From: Cercospora beticola
Lineage: Eukaryota > Ascomycota > Dothideomycetes > Mycosphaerellales > Mycosphaerellaceae
Assembly (NCBI RefSeq): GCF_033473495.1
Contig: NC_088936.1
Location: 930,001 to 994,000, forward strand
Direction of reading: 5' to 3'
Length of the DNA: 64,000 bases
The notes beneath the pieces are model-generated. The model made no database searches. It worked only from the letters and a program-made list of their open reading frames with translations, and was not told where the DNA came from. Both the position numbers and the translations under genes were made by a program. Positions within the stretch are counted from its first letter, which is position 1, and the number at the start of each line of letters is the position of its first letter. Below, piece by piece: positions 1 through 11,707 of the stretch.

Positions 1-2541
1 CTCGGTTAGTATATCTATCTTATAGTACTAACGTAGCGGGAGTTCTCTATTCTCTAGCGCTACTCTTTTATAATTATATAGTAGTAATCTATTCCTAGAA
101 GCTCGACTACTTATTCGATCTCTATAGTTATCTATTAAAACTATAGCTAGACTAGAAGAATCTAGAATTAGGCTAAAGCCTTACCTAGCTATTACGCGTA
201 GCTAAGAGAGCTATATAGGACTTCTATCTATCTAGAAGAATTTATTACTATTATTATATTTATATCTAGTAATAGTATTTTTATATAGCTTCTATTTATT
301 AGATTTCTAATAGATTAGTCGAAGTTAGTAGCTATTAAGACTCGTTATATTAAGCTTATCTAGTAAATAGATAAATATTATAGTTAGCTATAATAGTAGA
401 TATAGAGTATTATAGATAATAAAGATATAGAATTCGATATAGGTTTTTCCTAATTATATCTTATATATAGCTAATAGGTTTATAGTTATTAGATATCTTA
501 GTCTACGTCGCCTAGAATACTATTTAGATCCTAGTAGAGGTAGGATTCGTAGGCTCTATTATAAAGGTTAAGCAGATAGGCTAACGTCTAAAATTAATAT
601 ATAATATTCTAGATATAGAAAGCTATATTTAGCTAGAGATAAAAGAGCCGAAAAGGCAGATAGCTATTTTAGATAAGTATTCTTATCGCTTATAGGAACT
701 AATCTCTAGCTAAGAAAGGTAGTTTCTAGTTACTAGTAACTTTATAAGAAAGTTTAGCTTTAGATCTTCCGAATAAGATAGCTTAATATATATTTCTTCG
801 AGTTAGACTTTTAGCTAGTAATAGTATACTACGATCGGAGTAGTACTACTACGTAGGAAGTAGCTAGTATAATAGAAAGAAGATAGTTCTAATACTCGAA
901 CTTATTAATATAAGAAAGTCGAAGCTAGTAGCTATATTCGTAGATCGTAGAGAGAGGCTATTCGTATAATATAAAATTACCTAGATAGTATATAAAAGAA
1001 ATATATAGATTTTTATATCCCTACGCTAGTTTTTCTAGTAGTCTAACTTATATAACCTAATCGATAGAGTCTATAACTTAAGATATAATAAAGTAGAATA
1101 GCTACCTAGACTTTCGGTCTTTAGTATATATAGACTATTCTCTATAAGGTACTTACTTTAATAGTATAGTAATATACGTACCTATATAATCGATTACTTC
1201 TACTCTATAGCTACTCTAGTAAGTAATTCTAGTAAGAATAACCTTAAAGTACTACGTCTTAGAAGAAGCTTCCTAGTTTCTAGATATCTACTTAGAAGTC
1301 GTACGAGACATAGTACGCGTATACTATCTAAGACTCTTCCTCTAGAGAGCGCGAGTTAGAACGAAAATACTTAGGAAATATAAATAATTCCTAGCGATAG
1401 TTTAAATTCCTTAGATACTATCTATAAATATTTCTACTATCTTTCTTTTTAATTTAAGCTCTCTAAGAACCTAGCTCTAAGTATAAATCTACTCTACTAT
1501 ATTTCGAGAAGCTTAGTATTCTCTTATATACTAAGTAAGTTATCTACTAAGAGCTTATATCGAAATTCCTCTAACGATAATTCTATTTTAATATATACTT
1601 TAGGATACTAGTAATCGATACCTAGAGGCTTTAGTACCTACGTTAATAGTAGCCTAATACTCTTTAATAGATCTATCGGTTCGCTATTATATAAGAAAAG
1701 CTTCTTCTCGAAATAACTTCTCTATACGACTTCTATTAATAAAGAAGTTTCGACTCTAAGAATAGAGTCTAGTACTTAGCTCGTATCGATATAGTTAGTT
1801 AGTTCGTAGCTAAGTTACGCTCTCTATAAAGTAAAGAGAGAGACTAGGAATTCCTACTATATAAACTAGACTTTTACTTACTATAGTACTAATTATAGTA
1901 TCGCTTATATACTATTAGTAGTAAGATAGCTTCTATATATAACCGTCTAGGTAGAGCGTTTCGCTATAATATTAAGCTAGATAATCTGCTCTATATTATA
2001 GTTTAGACGCTATATAATTCTTTAGCTTAATTATAGCTAGAGCCGAAGAGCTATAGAAAGAAGTTTATATTTACTAACCTACGTACGAAAACTTCTACTA
2101 TAGTAATAGTAGTCGATAGATATACGAGCTACGTCGGTATTAGTTAGTAGATATCGGATTATATAACTACTAATATATTCGTTAATAGTACTATAGTAGA
2201 TTTAAGCCGAGATTTATAGAACCTACTTTATAATAGTAAGCTACCTAGCGTCTATAATATCGATTATAATAGGCCGGTATAGCTCGGTACGACTATAGAG
2301 CCTAAAATCCTTTAGAACTCTAATTATAGTACTTAAAAGTATAAAAGTAGAGTAGAGAGTCGCGAGTAGATAGTAGGCGCCTCTCTTAATATATATAGGT
2401 TAGTCTCTAGATAAGCTACTATAAATAGTACTTAGAATAGAGAACTATATTATATATCTATTATATTATACGAAATAACTATATAGGTAAATACCTAGTA
2501 CTTTTCGGTCGGAGTATATAGTACTTATATTATTTAGTTAC
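1..2541 (-). pseudogene. Unknown minus-strand coding ghost U2, downstream segment
   Basis: I do not recognise this protein. On the minus strand one codon phase (codons beginning at coordinates divisible by 3) stays protein-like from 2541 down to about 600. It is interrupted only by TAG/TAA, as expected for mutated Gln/Trp codons. Short readable pieces include KSTRYLPI near 2490, SYRAIPAYYNRYY near 2290 and LSAFSALLSLAKYSFLYLEYY near 660-600. The other two minus phases read far less like protein. It has no RT, integrase or transposase motif that I can see. The segment joins in frame to 7604 and above once LINE-A and one copy of its target duplication are removed, so LINE-A landed inside this gene. 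Because RIP acts on duplicated DNA, the gene was probably multicopy. It continues past the window start. Confidence 0.5.
2531..2541. repeat. Left target-site duplication of LINE-A
   Basis: TATTTAGTTAC here is repeated exactly at 7594-7604, just after the LINE-A tail. The flanking base on each side differs only by C/T, so the original duplication may have been 13 bp. Its length fits a non-LTR element rather than an LTR element. Confidence 0.75.
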
Positions 2542-2999
2542 CTAAAGTAGAATAAAAAATATAAACGTACTCTAGTAGGCGACGACGACGATAGCGGAAG
2601 GCCTCGAGGCCTTCTAATATATAATAATACCTCTCGACTAAGACTATAATACTATAAGTAGAGAAGAAAGTCTAGAAGAAGGAAGTTATAACTCTAACTT
2701 CTAGGTAGCCTAAACCTACTCGTAACTATCTCTCTCTAGCTAATAAGACTAGAAAATAACTACTAATACTAATACTCTAAAACTAATAATCTAAAAGAAC
2801 CTAAAAATACTTATAGAATAGATCTAGAGTTACCTCGATATCTAGATAACTCTTTCTTTCTCTCTAACTTTTCTTCTTTTCTAATAGATCTAATAGGCCC
2901 TCCTTTATTTTACTTTCTACTAGAAAGAGTCCTAGACTCTTTAAGCTATCTAGAAAACTCTCTAAAGCTGCCTAATACCTACTACTACTACTTCTAAAA

Positions 3000-4290
3000 T
3001 ATAGGTCTAGATAGCTTAAATTAGATATATAATACTAAGGCTCTAGCTTTAAGTATCTATAACTATTTTAGTAAGAATAGAAAACTAAGAAGAAAGAGAG
3101 ATAGTAAAGAAAATAAGCTATAAAGAGCTTAGAAGGAAACTAGAAGTATAGTAGTTTAAGACTATATAAAAGCTCCTAAGTAGAGATCTTAAAGTTATTC
3201 TCTATAGAGAAGAAGAGAAAAGTAGACTAGACAAAGACTAATCTTAGCTTAAAGCTATATACCTAGAGGCCTAGATAGAGATACTAAGTACCTAGGTAAT
3301 TATATATAGTATTAGAATATTCTAGAAGCTAAAGAATATAAATAGCTAGATCTAGCTCGACTAAAATAACTTTATCTAGTTCCTAGATAAGCTTAAAATT
3401 AGGAAGATCTTTTAGCTTAAGAACTAGAAAGTAAGAGAAGAGACTAACTTCTTATTAGTAGTTATAGTAGTATAGAATAGATAGACTATAAGAGAAATAT
3501 ATAGAAAAGGTATTACTATTAAGTTAATATAGTATATAGTAGAACTATACTATCTATAGTAAAGAATTATATAATACTTTAAGTATAATAGCTTTAGGTA
3601 TATTACTATCTACTATAAGGCTATAGAAGAAATATATAGAAACTATATAGAGAAGTATAGGATAGATAGCTATAAGAAGAAGAAAATTAAATACTATAAC
3701 TATAAGAGAGACTATAAGATATACTTCCTCTAATATAGCTATAAAGCTACTATAAAGGCTAAAGTAAAAGTATTCTTAGAGTAGTTTAAAAAGTAATAGA
3801 AGGTAGCCTTAGGCCTAATATAAGAAGATAGTACTATAGAACCTATAATTCTTAAAAGGAAAGCCCTACTAGCTAAGCTTCTATAGAGAGATATTAGATA
3901 TAAAGATAGGCCTCTAGGTACTATAGTAATAGTAATAGCTAGTAGGAAGTAAGTAAGTAAGCTCTACTTCCTTTCTATATAGAAGAAGAAGGATATCTAA
4001 GAGGTAATAAGTACTCTCTAGGAAGATATAGATATTAATCTAATTAAGCTTCTCTTCTAAGAATTCTATAAATCCTATAAGTAGCTAAACTCTAATAATC
4101 TACTAATATAATATTAATAGGTTAAATACTACCTAAACTCTACTACTAGATAGCCTAGCTATAGAAGAGGCTATAGTAATAGTACTATAAGAACTATAGC
4201 TTAATACTATAAATAGTAGAACTAAAGCTAAGAAAGGATACTCTATAGTTCTTCTACTCTAGTAGAACCTAAAAGTAGTAATACTTATAT
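3000..4290 (+). pseudogene. LINE-A ORF1 (gag-like, zinc knuckle)
   Basis: The first product of a Tad1-type LINE is a nucleic-acid-binding gag-like protein. The N-terminal part (about 3080-3500) reads as a Lys/Glu-rich, probably coiled-coil region. Around 3686-3755 the frame reads IKYYNYKRDYKIYF followed by LQYSYKA, with Tyr codons spaced as the Cys and His of a CCHC-type knuckle would be. TGY and CAY codons become TAY under RIP, so this is the expected remnant. Many TAG/TAA codons interrupt the frame and no ATG is left, so the start cannot be placed. LINE-C carries the same segment from 62861. Confidence 0.7.
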
Positions 4291-4329
4291 TAGATAAAAT
4301 TAGAACTAATAGCTAGAAACTACTCTTCT

Positions 4330-7300
4330 ATAATATAGGTAACTTAGTAACTATCTAAGTCTAGATACCTATAGGAACTATCTCTATCTATAACTACTAT
4401 AACCTCTTAGAGCTAATAAGCTATAGATAAGAAGAGACTATCTCTATACTCTAAGAAGTACTATTATAAACTCTAGAGAATATAAAGGTAAGCTATATAG
4501 TAGTAGGAAACTTTAACTTCTACTACTTAAAATAGAGAGGAAATATAACTTAAACCTAATATACTATAGTAGATAAGCTTATTAAAATAATTATAGAGGC
4601 CTAACTATAGCTAGCTCTAGAGCTAGAGATAATTATATAGGAAAGATATATAGCTAGCTACTAAATATTAGACCTAGTCTTTATTAGTCTCTTTTTCTAA
4701 AACCTAATCTAAGAATATAAAGCTCTTCTAGAAGAGATATATAGCTCTAACTATATCTCTCTTAGGATAACTCTCTATATTAACTTCTAAGAGCTAAGAG
4801 AAAGAAGCTAGAGAAAGTAGTAGAAAGCTACTAACTAGGATAGAATCTAGAACCTTATAGCCTAAAATACTAAGTAACTTAACTAACTCTTACTTAATAT
4901 AAAGGAATATCTAGATATACTAGCTTATAGAATATAATTTTCTATCTAAAGAATTATAGAGGAGATAGTTCTAATAGCTAGACTATTAAGCTATATAAAA
5001 ATAGTATAGACCTAGAAATATAAGGAGGCTATAAAGCTAGTAAAAAGAAAAAGAAAAGAATAGAGAAACTATAAGATAGAATAGAGCTATAAGCTATATC
5101 TTAAAGTATTATATATAAGAAGTAAAGCTATAAGAAGAGAGTAAAACCTAGCTTAGAGAAGACTAATAAAAGAAGTTATAGAGAACTCTAAGAAGATCTA
5201 GAAAATAGCTAAATAGGCTAGAGAGGAAGCTAACTAAGAGTACTAGCTAATATACTTCCTAAGCCTAGCTAATATAGAATATAATAGAGATACTAATAAG
5301 AGGAAAGCTATAATCCTAGTAAGATACTTCTTTCTAGACCTAAAAGAGACAGACTTAAGTAATATCTAATATATCTAACTACTACTCTAATTCTAGATAG
5401 AAGTTAAAGTTTAACTAAAGAAAGTAGAAAGAGTTCTTAGAAAGCTACTTAGTAATAAGGCTCTAGAACCTAACTAAATACTAAACCTCTTACTTAAAAA
5501 GTATAGAGTATAACTTTTCCTAATTCTAGCTAAATTCTTTACTATATACCTAAGAATAGTATACTACTCTAAAGTATTTAAGTACTCTATAATAGTAGTA
5601 CTTAGGAAACTATAGAAACTAGACTACTTAAAGCTAGAAGTATATAGACCTATTACTCTACTTAATATAATAGTAAAGGTCCTAGAAGCTATAGTTACTA
5701 AGAGGATATCTAAGAAGACTAAAGAAAGATAGCTTCTTCTAGAAGAATAAATAGATACTAGGCCTAGTAGGTCTACTATCTTAGTATTAGACCTTATTAC
5801 TAAATAAGTAAAAACTATCTAGAAAACTAAGCTAGGAGCTATAGTATCTATATTCTACTTTAATATCTTAGAGGTATTTAATAAAGTCTTCTACTAGAGG
5901 CTACTTTATAATATTAGAATAAAAGGCTTCCTAGACTATACTATTAGCTTTATCTAATTATTCCTCTAAGATAGAACTATCTACCTAAAGCTTAGAGAAT
6001 TTATAGACTAACTAAAGCTCTAGAATATAGGAATTCCCTAAGGCTCTACTCTATCTCTAATTCTCTTCCTTTTCTTTACTTCTACTCTACTTCTAATACT
6101 ATATAAAGAGACTACTTTAGTAATAGAGTTTATAGATAACTCTAATATCCTTATATATAGTATATTAATAGAGAATAACTATAGATAACTTAAGAAAGCC
6201 TACTAGAAATATAAAGAATAAGTAAGGAGATATAGAGTAGAATTTATACTATAGAAATATTAGCTAATCTACTTTACTAGAAGTAGGAAGTATAACCTTA
6301 AAGCTATAGTCTAAATCTAGAGATTTAATAGAGAACTACTACTATTACTTAGACTCCTTAGAGTATAGGTAGATACTAAACTTAAATAGAGCCTATATAT
6401 TAAATAAGTAGTAGAAAAGGAAGTCTACTAAATATAATTACTTTAGAGACTATATAAGTCTATATAGAAAGTATTCTTCTAAAAAGCAAGGTACCTCTAT
6501 ATAGTAGTAGTAAGACTAGCTATTACTTTTAGCTACTAAGTCTAGTCTAACCTAGAGAGTATATAAGGCTACTATAGGAACCTTACTAAACCTATTAAGA
6601 AGATCTAGAGAGAGGCTCTAAGGAATATTATAGGAGTATATAAGTTAGTTATAATAACTATTTTAGAGAGAGAAGCAAATATTACTTCTTTCTATTTATA
6701 TACCTAGAACCTAGCTAAGTAAGTATCTAAAAAGCAAGATACCTAACCTATATACTAGTATATTAAAAATAGATATAGAGAGATTAAAAGGCAAGTATAA
6801 GTAGAAAAAGAGAGCTAGGTAACTTATACTACTAACCTAAACTAGATAGAAGGAAATTCTCTAGATAGTATAAGGCTAAGAAATAACGATATAAGTATAT
6901 CTAGGCTATAAGGTATAGTAGGCTAAATACTAGTAGAATAGAAGATAGGAAAAGAATAAGAAAAAGAGAAAAGTAAAAGTAGAAGAGGAATAACTACTAG
7001 TATAGAAAACTACTATCTCCTCTACTATTAGACTAACTCTATATAAAGGACTTACTAGACTAGAGAGTATAATAGTTATACTCTTAAGGATAGAGTATAT
7101 TAGAATAAAGTAATACTTTACTAAAAGAAGAGTTCTAGAATTTATACTAGACTACGAATATAGATAGAAGTATAAAATACTAAAATATATATATATATTC
7201 TACCTAAAATAGAACGAGAGAAGATACCTACTATTCTAGATAGAGAGATTTATAAACTAGAAGGACCTAGCTAATATAAAGAGAGAGCTATATATAGTAG

Positions 7301-7440
7301 TAAAGTAGCTTATCTAAGAAGGAATTCTAGACTAATTCTTACTTATAAAAGAAGAGATATAGAAGGATAAAAGAAGAGAGAAGAGGAAGGATAGAGTCTA
7401 GTAAAAGAAGGACTTACTAGATACCTAGTATTATTCGAAG
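4330..7440 (+). pseudogene. LINE-A ORF2 (endonuclease + reverse transcriptase)
   Basis: The ORF2 ghost of the LINE begins with an exonuclease-endonuclease-phosphatase type domain. At about 4485-4540 it reads YIVVGNFNFYYLK, matching the VxGDFN block of APE-like LINE endonucleases with D changed to N. The reverse transcriptase follows. Block B is GIPQGSTLSLILFLFF at about 6029-6077. The catalytic box reads FIDNSNILIYS at 6129-6161, where the family has an F-x-D-D core, so the second Asp is lost by mutation. A C-terminal region with LYLYTQDLA-like sequence (about 6690) runs to 7440. There are stops throughout, so it is inactive. LINE-B preserves the RT half in a milder state. Confidence 0.85.
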
Positions 7441-7581
7441 GAAAATAGAAGCGAAGGAAGTAGCTATATAGACTATAAATAAAGAGATATATAAGAGTTT
7501 TTCGAAGGCTTTTCTCTCGACCGAAATCTATAGAGCGTACTACTTACTCTAGTTAAAAGAGATAGACTAGCGTATAAGAAT

Positions 7582-7604
7582 TATCTATCTATCTATTTAG
7601 TTAC
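7582..7604 (+). repeat. ATCT tail of LINE-A and right target duplication
   Basis: TTATCTATCTATCTATTT ends the LINE. The same tail ends LINE-B (62843-62856), and a TCTA repeat ends LINE-D (41130-41148). The right target duplication TATTTAGTTAC occupies 7594-7604. Confidence 0.75.
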
Positions 7605-8897
7605 TTATAATCCTAGCGAAAGTATAGAAGTTAATTCTCTAAGTTTATATTTACTTAGTTAGGCTAAACTAGAAGCTTTACTATATAGCGGATATTATTA
7701 GAGTATTAATTTAGAGAGAAAACGTTCGATATAACTTAAATATATAGAAAAGCTTCGATTAAACTATAACTCGAGATCGCTATATATAGTAATATACTAT
7801 AGAGCTATTAGAAAGATATAACTTATCGTATATATTTAGAGATATATAACTAAATTACTACGATTCTACGAATTAAAGTCGCTATTATTATTCCTTTAAA
7901 GCGTCTAAGAAGTAAGTAATATAGCAATATTATATCTATTTTATTCTACTAACTTAGAAGAAGTCTTCTCTTAGTAAAATTATTATAGATATCTTTTATA
8001 ACGCGACAAATATTACGAAATATATCTACTAAGGATATATATCTTATAGTATTAGTCTCGGCTACTACTTAGCTCTTCTCCTAGTATAGTATACTACTAC
8101 TATTAATAGACTAGAGAACTTAGAGAGAGCTATTAATATACGTCTAAATTCTCTATTATACTAGTAAGAAGATATTAGTACTTAAAAAGCGATTATAATT
8201 CTTATTATAAGTATTAAAGACTATCTAAGAAGTAGGTTCGGATACTAGATATTATTTTCTATCTTTCTATTAAAGTAGAGTAACGCTTCGTTTTATACTT
8301 ATCGGTCTATAAGAGTAAAATAAGCTATCGATTACTAGATATATACTATCTATAAAACTATAATATATATCTCCTATAAGTACTAAAATAACGAAACTAA
8401 GTAGAAAGTTAGATCTTAGTAATAATATATAAGAAAATTACTTTCGAATAAATTCTAAGATACTTAGTCTAGTAGTTTTCGAGTTCTTCTCTTATAGTTA
8501 GTTTAATACTAATTCGTAAGAATAAGAGTATATAGTAGTTAGCTCTAGAGAATAAAATAATATAAGTAAAAGAAACTATAGAGAATAGAAGTATATAGAG
8601 AAATAAGATCTAAAGAAAGAAAAGAGAGAGAGTTTAATTAATTATATAAGAGACCTTTACTATATAGTTTTAAAGAGCTAAGAGTAGAGTATAATATTTA
8701 AGCTTATTTTAGTCTAGCTCCTTATAATAGTAAAAGAAAGAGCGATCTAATATTCTAATAATTTAGTAATATATATCTAGAGTAGAACTTAGTAAGTAAA
8801 AAGCTTTAATTATAAAGTATTATACTACTAATACGAACCTAAAAACTTATATTATAACTATTATTTCTATAGGATTTCGAGATATTTATTATATATT
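7594..8897 (-). pseudogene. Unknown minus-strand coding ghost U2, upstream segment
   Basis: This continues U2 on the far side of LINE-A. Reading minus-strand from about 7760 to 7604 gives PLYSKASSLA, then SKYKLRELTSILSLGL, which runs in frame into VTK at the target duplication and on into the 2541-1 segment. The join is what supports both the gene and the LINE-A boundaries. Above about 7900 I did not establish the frame and cannot say where the gene begins. Gypsy-II interrupts the sequence at 8898-8902. Function is unknown. Confidence 0.4.
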
Positions 8898-8902
8898 ACT
8901 AA
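8898..8902. repeat. Left target-site duplication of Gypsy-II (ACTAA)
   Basis: ACTAA precedes the left LTR and recurs at 23069-23073 after the right LTR. This is the 5-bp duplication typical of Ty3/Gypsy integration. Confidence 0.85.
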
Positions 8903-9066
8903 TATTATAGGCAGAGACTAGATTTACTTAAATTACGTAATCGTAACGGGCCGTCCCGTCTTAGCGCTAGCGTCCGGCCTATATAGATACCTCGTCTCTA
9001 GAACTTCTTTCTAGACTTATATATAAACTTCTAAATATATAAGGTTACTCTAAATAACTCGTTATA
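8903..9066 (+). repeat. 5' LTR of Gypsy-II (164 bp)
   Basis: Starts TATTATAGGCAGAGAC (TG start changed to TA) and ends CGTTATA. It matches 22905-23068 along its full length. It contains the CpG-rich block CGTAACGGGCCGTCCCGTC, which survived because CpG was not a major target here. Confidence 0.92.
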
Positions 9067-9299
9067 CTTTTATATACTACTTCGCGTTACTATAGACGTA
9101 GTTAATAAGCGTATATATATAGAAATTAGAAAACAGAACGCTATACTAAGTTACTATAGACTCGAGTATAGTAGAATAGTAGAAGGAATTAATAATAACT
9201 TACTCTAATCTACTTATAAGCCTTTAATATAGCAAATAAGTATAGTAGTAGTAAGGCGCTATAGCGTCGCTCGCGTCTAAGTATCCTATATAATTCTCT
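9067..9299 (+). other. Gypsy-II 5' untranslated region
   Basis: This is the leader between the LTR and the first readable gag sequence. I could not identify a primer-binding site with confidence. No independent gene is visible. Confidence 0.4.
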
Positions 9300-10436
9300 T
9301 TTTAACTCTAGAGTCGAGTCGTAGATATTCGACTAAGATAATAGCTCGGGCTCTAGCTACTCTAACCTTATCGAGTATCTTAACTATAAAGGTTATATTT
9401 CGAGTAAGCTACCTACTATCGAGGAGATAGTAGAAGAAGAAGAAACTAATATTAAAGACTATATTAACTTAGTATATTTTATACGACTCGACGATATCTA
9501 TAAAGAAGAAAATAGCGAGCTATTTATCGTAATCGACTATATTCTCGTAGAAAACGAAACGGATAATAGTACCGAGCGACTATTACTATAGATTAAGAAA
9601 CTTCTAGTAGCCTAGTACTAAGGTCTTAACGTTATAGACTTTATTAAGTTAGTACGATAGGAGCCGATACTTACTTACTCGCTTATTTTTATACTATAGA
9701 AGAACTATTAGGATTTAGTTAGCTAGATTAAACTACTATAGTAGGCTAACGATCTTAATAAGGAGAAGCTCGAGTATATTTCGGAGTTATTTCGAGAATA
9801 ATCTAAGCTACTTACTATTTCTAAGTTAAGGATTAAAGAACTCGAGAAGCTACTATATAATAACTCGGACGAGCGCGTATTAGAACTAGCTATAAAGATA
9901 GAGAAGTACTAAGGCTAGCTTCGGGAAGTTAAGTAAGTACTTATTAAGTCTAAGAGCTAGGTAAAAGAGCTAGAAGAGGCGGTACTATTTACCTAGTAGA
10001 ATCTTAATAATATTAATAAAGACTACTAGGATTAGATTAAATTACTAAAAGCTAAAATAGCGTAGCTTAAGAAGGACTCTAACTATACCTATAGCCGTAG
10101 CTACTATACTTAGTTAGAAGAAGAGATAGAGCGTTTCTAAGAGACTCTCTACTATAGCTATAATAACCTATCTCTATCTAATAACTCTAGTACCGACGAT
10201 AATAGTAGTCGTAGCTATAGCTATCGCTATCTAATAAAGAAGAGTAATAAAAGCTTAAAGAAAAACGACTCTATTAATATCTCTAACGATAAAAGTATAG
10301 TAGTATTAAAGTATCGCTATACTATTATAGGCGATTATAGCCTAGTATAGTACGATCCTACGTAGTCTATTAGAGTTAAAGAATTATTATATAATAAGGT
10401 CTAGAAGTTTACTAATAAGAGCGAACTTTCGTACGA
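9300..10436 (+). pseudogene. Gypsy-II gag, N-terminal part
   Basis: This is the plus-strand gag frame upstream of the Gypsy-I insertion. It is rich in Lys, Glu, Leu and Ser and reads as a helical or coiled-coil protein around 9700-10150, with a basic/Ser-rich stretch near 10200-10260. The frame resumes at 17413 beyond Gypsy-I, where the zinc knuckle lies. The target duplication TACGA (10432-10436 and 17408-17412) marks the cut. No start codon survives. Confidence 0.65.
10432..10436. repeat. Left target-site duplication of Gypsy-I copy 1 (TACGA)
   Basis: TACGA lies directly before the left LTR and again at 17408-17412 after the right LTR. This proves a nested insertion inside Gypsy-II gag. 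Confidence 0.9.
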
Positions 10437-10631
10437 TATAAGAGTAGAATATAGCAATATATTAAGCGCCTCTAGACTCTCTGTCTAGAGATATTAAGAA
10501 TAATTCTTGCCTCCTTCGTTTATATACGTTCTGCGTACTTTTATCCTACGCTAAGTATAAGCGGTACTAGCTGTTATGCCTTAACGCCTAGTAAGCTACG
10601 CCTCTCGAGCTATATACCTCTAGCTCTTATA
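10437..10631 (-). repeat. 3' LTR of Gypsy-I copy 1 (195 bp)
   Basis: Full-length match to 17213-17407 and to the LTRs of copy 2 (44582-44776 and 51183-51377). It has inverted ends TATAAGAG and CTCTTATA. Confidence 0.93.
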
Positions 10632-10651
10632 ACTATCTCCTCTCTCTAATA
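10632..10651 (-). promoter_or_regulatory. Polypurine tract of Gypsy-I copy 1
   Basis: On the minus strand AGAGAGAGGAGATAG directly precedes the 3' LTR. This is the plus-strand DNA primer site expected there, and it confirms the element's orientation. Confidence 0.75.
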
Positions 10652-11549
10652 GAGCTATCTTAGCTCGTAGAGGAGACTATATATTTCTATCGTCTTAGTA
10701 TAGTATCTAGTACGTTCGTACTACTTCTTATATACGTAAATATTAAGTCGAGTCTTAGCTCGTAGCTAGTTACTATATAGCAACCCTCTATAGTAATAGG
10801 CTTATTAATAGTACGTACTATCGGCGCTCGCGCTATAAGGCGCCGGTATACTATAAATTCGTCGTATACTCTTCGTATATTTTCTCTATCGACTATCTAT
10901 ATTTAGTAAGCTCTTCGTATCCGACTCGTACTATATACTTAACTATCTAGTACTACTCTCGTACGCGACCTATAAGTAATATGCCTCTAAGAAGAACTAC
11001 TACTACTCCTACTACTCCGGCTACTAACTATCTCTCTCGTATAGTAGATAATCTACTAAAGGCAAAGGACGATAACTACTAGCGCTACCTCCTATACCTC
11101 GTAGACTATAAGTCGCGCGGTTCGTATACGTATCGTATACTTCGAGTCTACTAACTCCTTATACCTAGCTATTAAGCCGCGCTATAATAGTAATATAAAG
11201 CTCGGCTAGTAGCTAAACTATATTCGCTATAGTAAGTCTAACTATAAGTATATCTATATTACTAATCCCGACCTTATAAAGTAGGCGCAGCGCGCGCGCT
11301 ACTACCGCCGCCTACTACGTATAAGCACGCGCGCTATACGTATCTAGTAGCTCTACTACTACCTCGATAACGTAGGTAAGGCTATTACTACTACTCTTAA
11401 GCGCCTATAGAGCAACTTAGGCAAGTCCGCCGGTATCTTCTCTACGCTAAAGAAGGCTAGCGAGGCGCTAGCTACTAGTATACCCTCCGCTAACGAGCTC
11501 GCGGCGACGAGTATAGGCCTCGCTATCTAGCGTAGTATATTCGAGCTAG

Positions 11550-11707
11550 TATAATAGCGAAATCCTAGAGCTTTATTTCGTTACTCCTCGGCTAAAAGGC
11601 ATAATATCCGAGCTTAGTAAGTATAGATAGCTCTAGGTCATAAATCTTTAGTATGTCACCACGTGACCTAGGCATCACGTGACCACCCACGTGACCCCGC
11701 TCTTATA
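11550..11707. mobile_element. 158-bp solo-LTR-like insertion with little RIP
   Basis: The insertion is absent from the same place in Gypsy-I copy 2 (near 45685), which gives the empty site. It starts TATAATAGCG and ends GCTCTTATA, consistent with TG...CA ends after mutation. It is flanked by GCTAG at 11545-11549 and 11708-11712, the 5-bp duplication of an LTR element. Unlike its surroundings it keeps CA and TG, including three CACGTG palindromes. The size and ends suggest a solo LTR of a family not otherwise present here. A MITE is less likely because the ends are not a convincing long inverted repeat. Confidence 0.75.
11660..11693. promoter_or_regulatory. Cluster of three CACGTG palindromes
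   Basis: CACGTG occurs at 11660-11665, 11676-11681 and 11688-11693, each followed by ACC or reading GTGACC. CACGTG is the E-box core bound by bHLH factors in fungi (for example Cbf1 or Pho4 families). The three copies in 34 bp suggest a promoter element of the inserted LTR. Binding itself is inferred. Confidence 0.45.

Larger units (their letters stand above)
2542..7593 (+). mobile_element. LINE-A: Tad1-like non-LTR retrotransposon, about 5.05 kb, RIP-degraded
   Basis: This plus-strand element has a CpG-containing 5' leader (GGCGACGACGACG near 2578), a zinc-knuckle ORF1, then ORF2 with endonuclease, reverse transcriptase and C-terminal regions. It ends in an ATCT repeat (7582-7596). There are no LTRs, and the 11-bp target duplication supports the ends. 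The length suits a nearly full-length Tad1/Jockey-type fungal LINE. It is extremely mutated: CA and TG are gone, and between about 2850 and 6880 CpG is almost absent too, unlike the neighbouring Gypsy elements. LINE-B (60822-62855) and LINE-C (62857-64000) are truncated copies of the same family. The insertion interrupts ghost gene U2. Confidence 0.9.
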
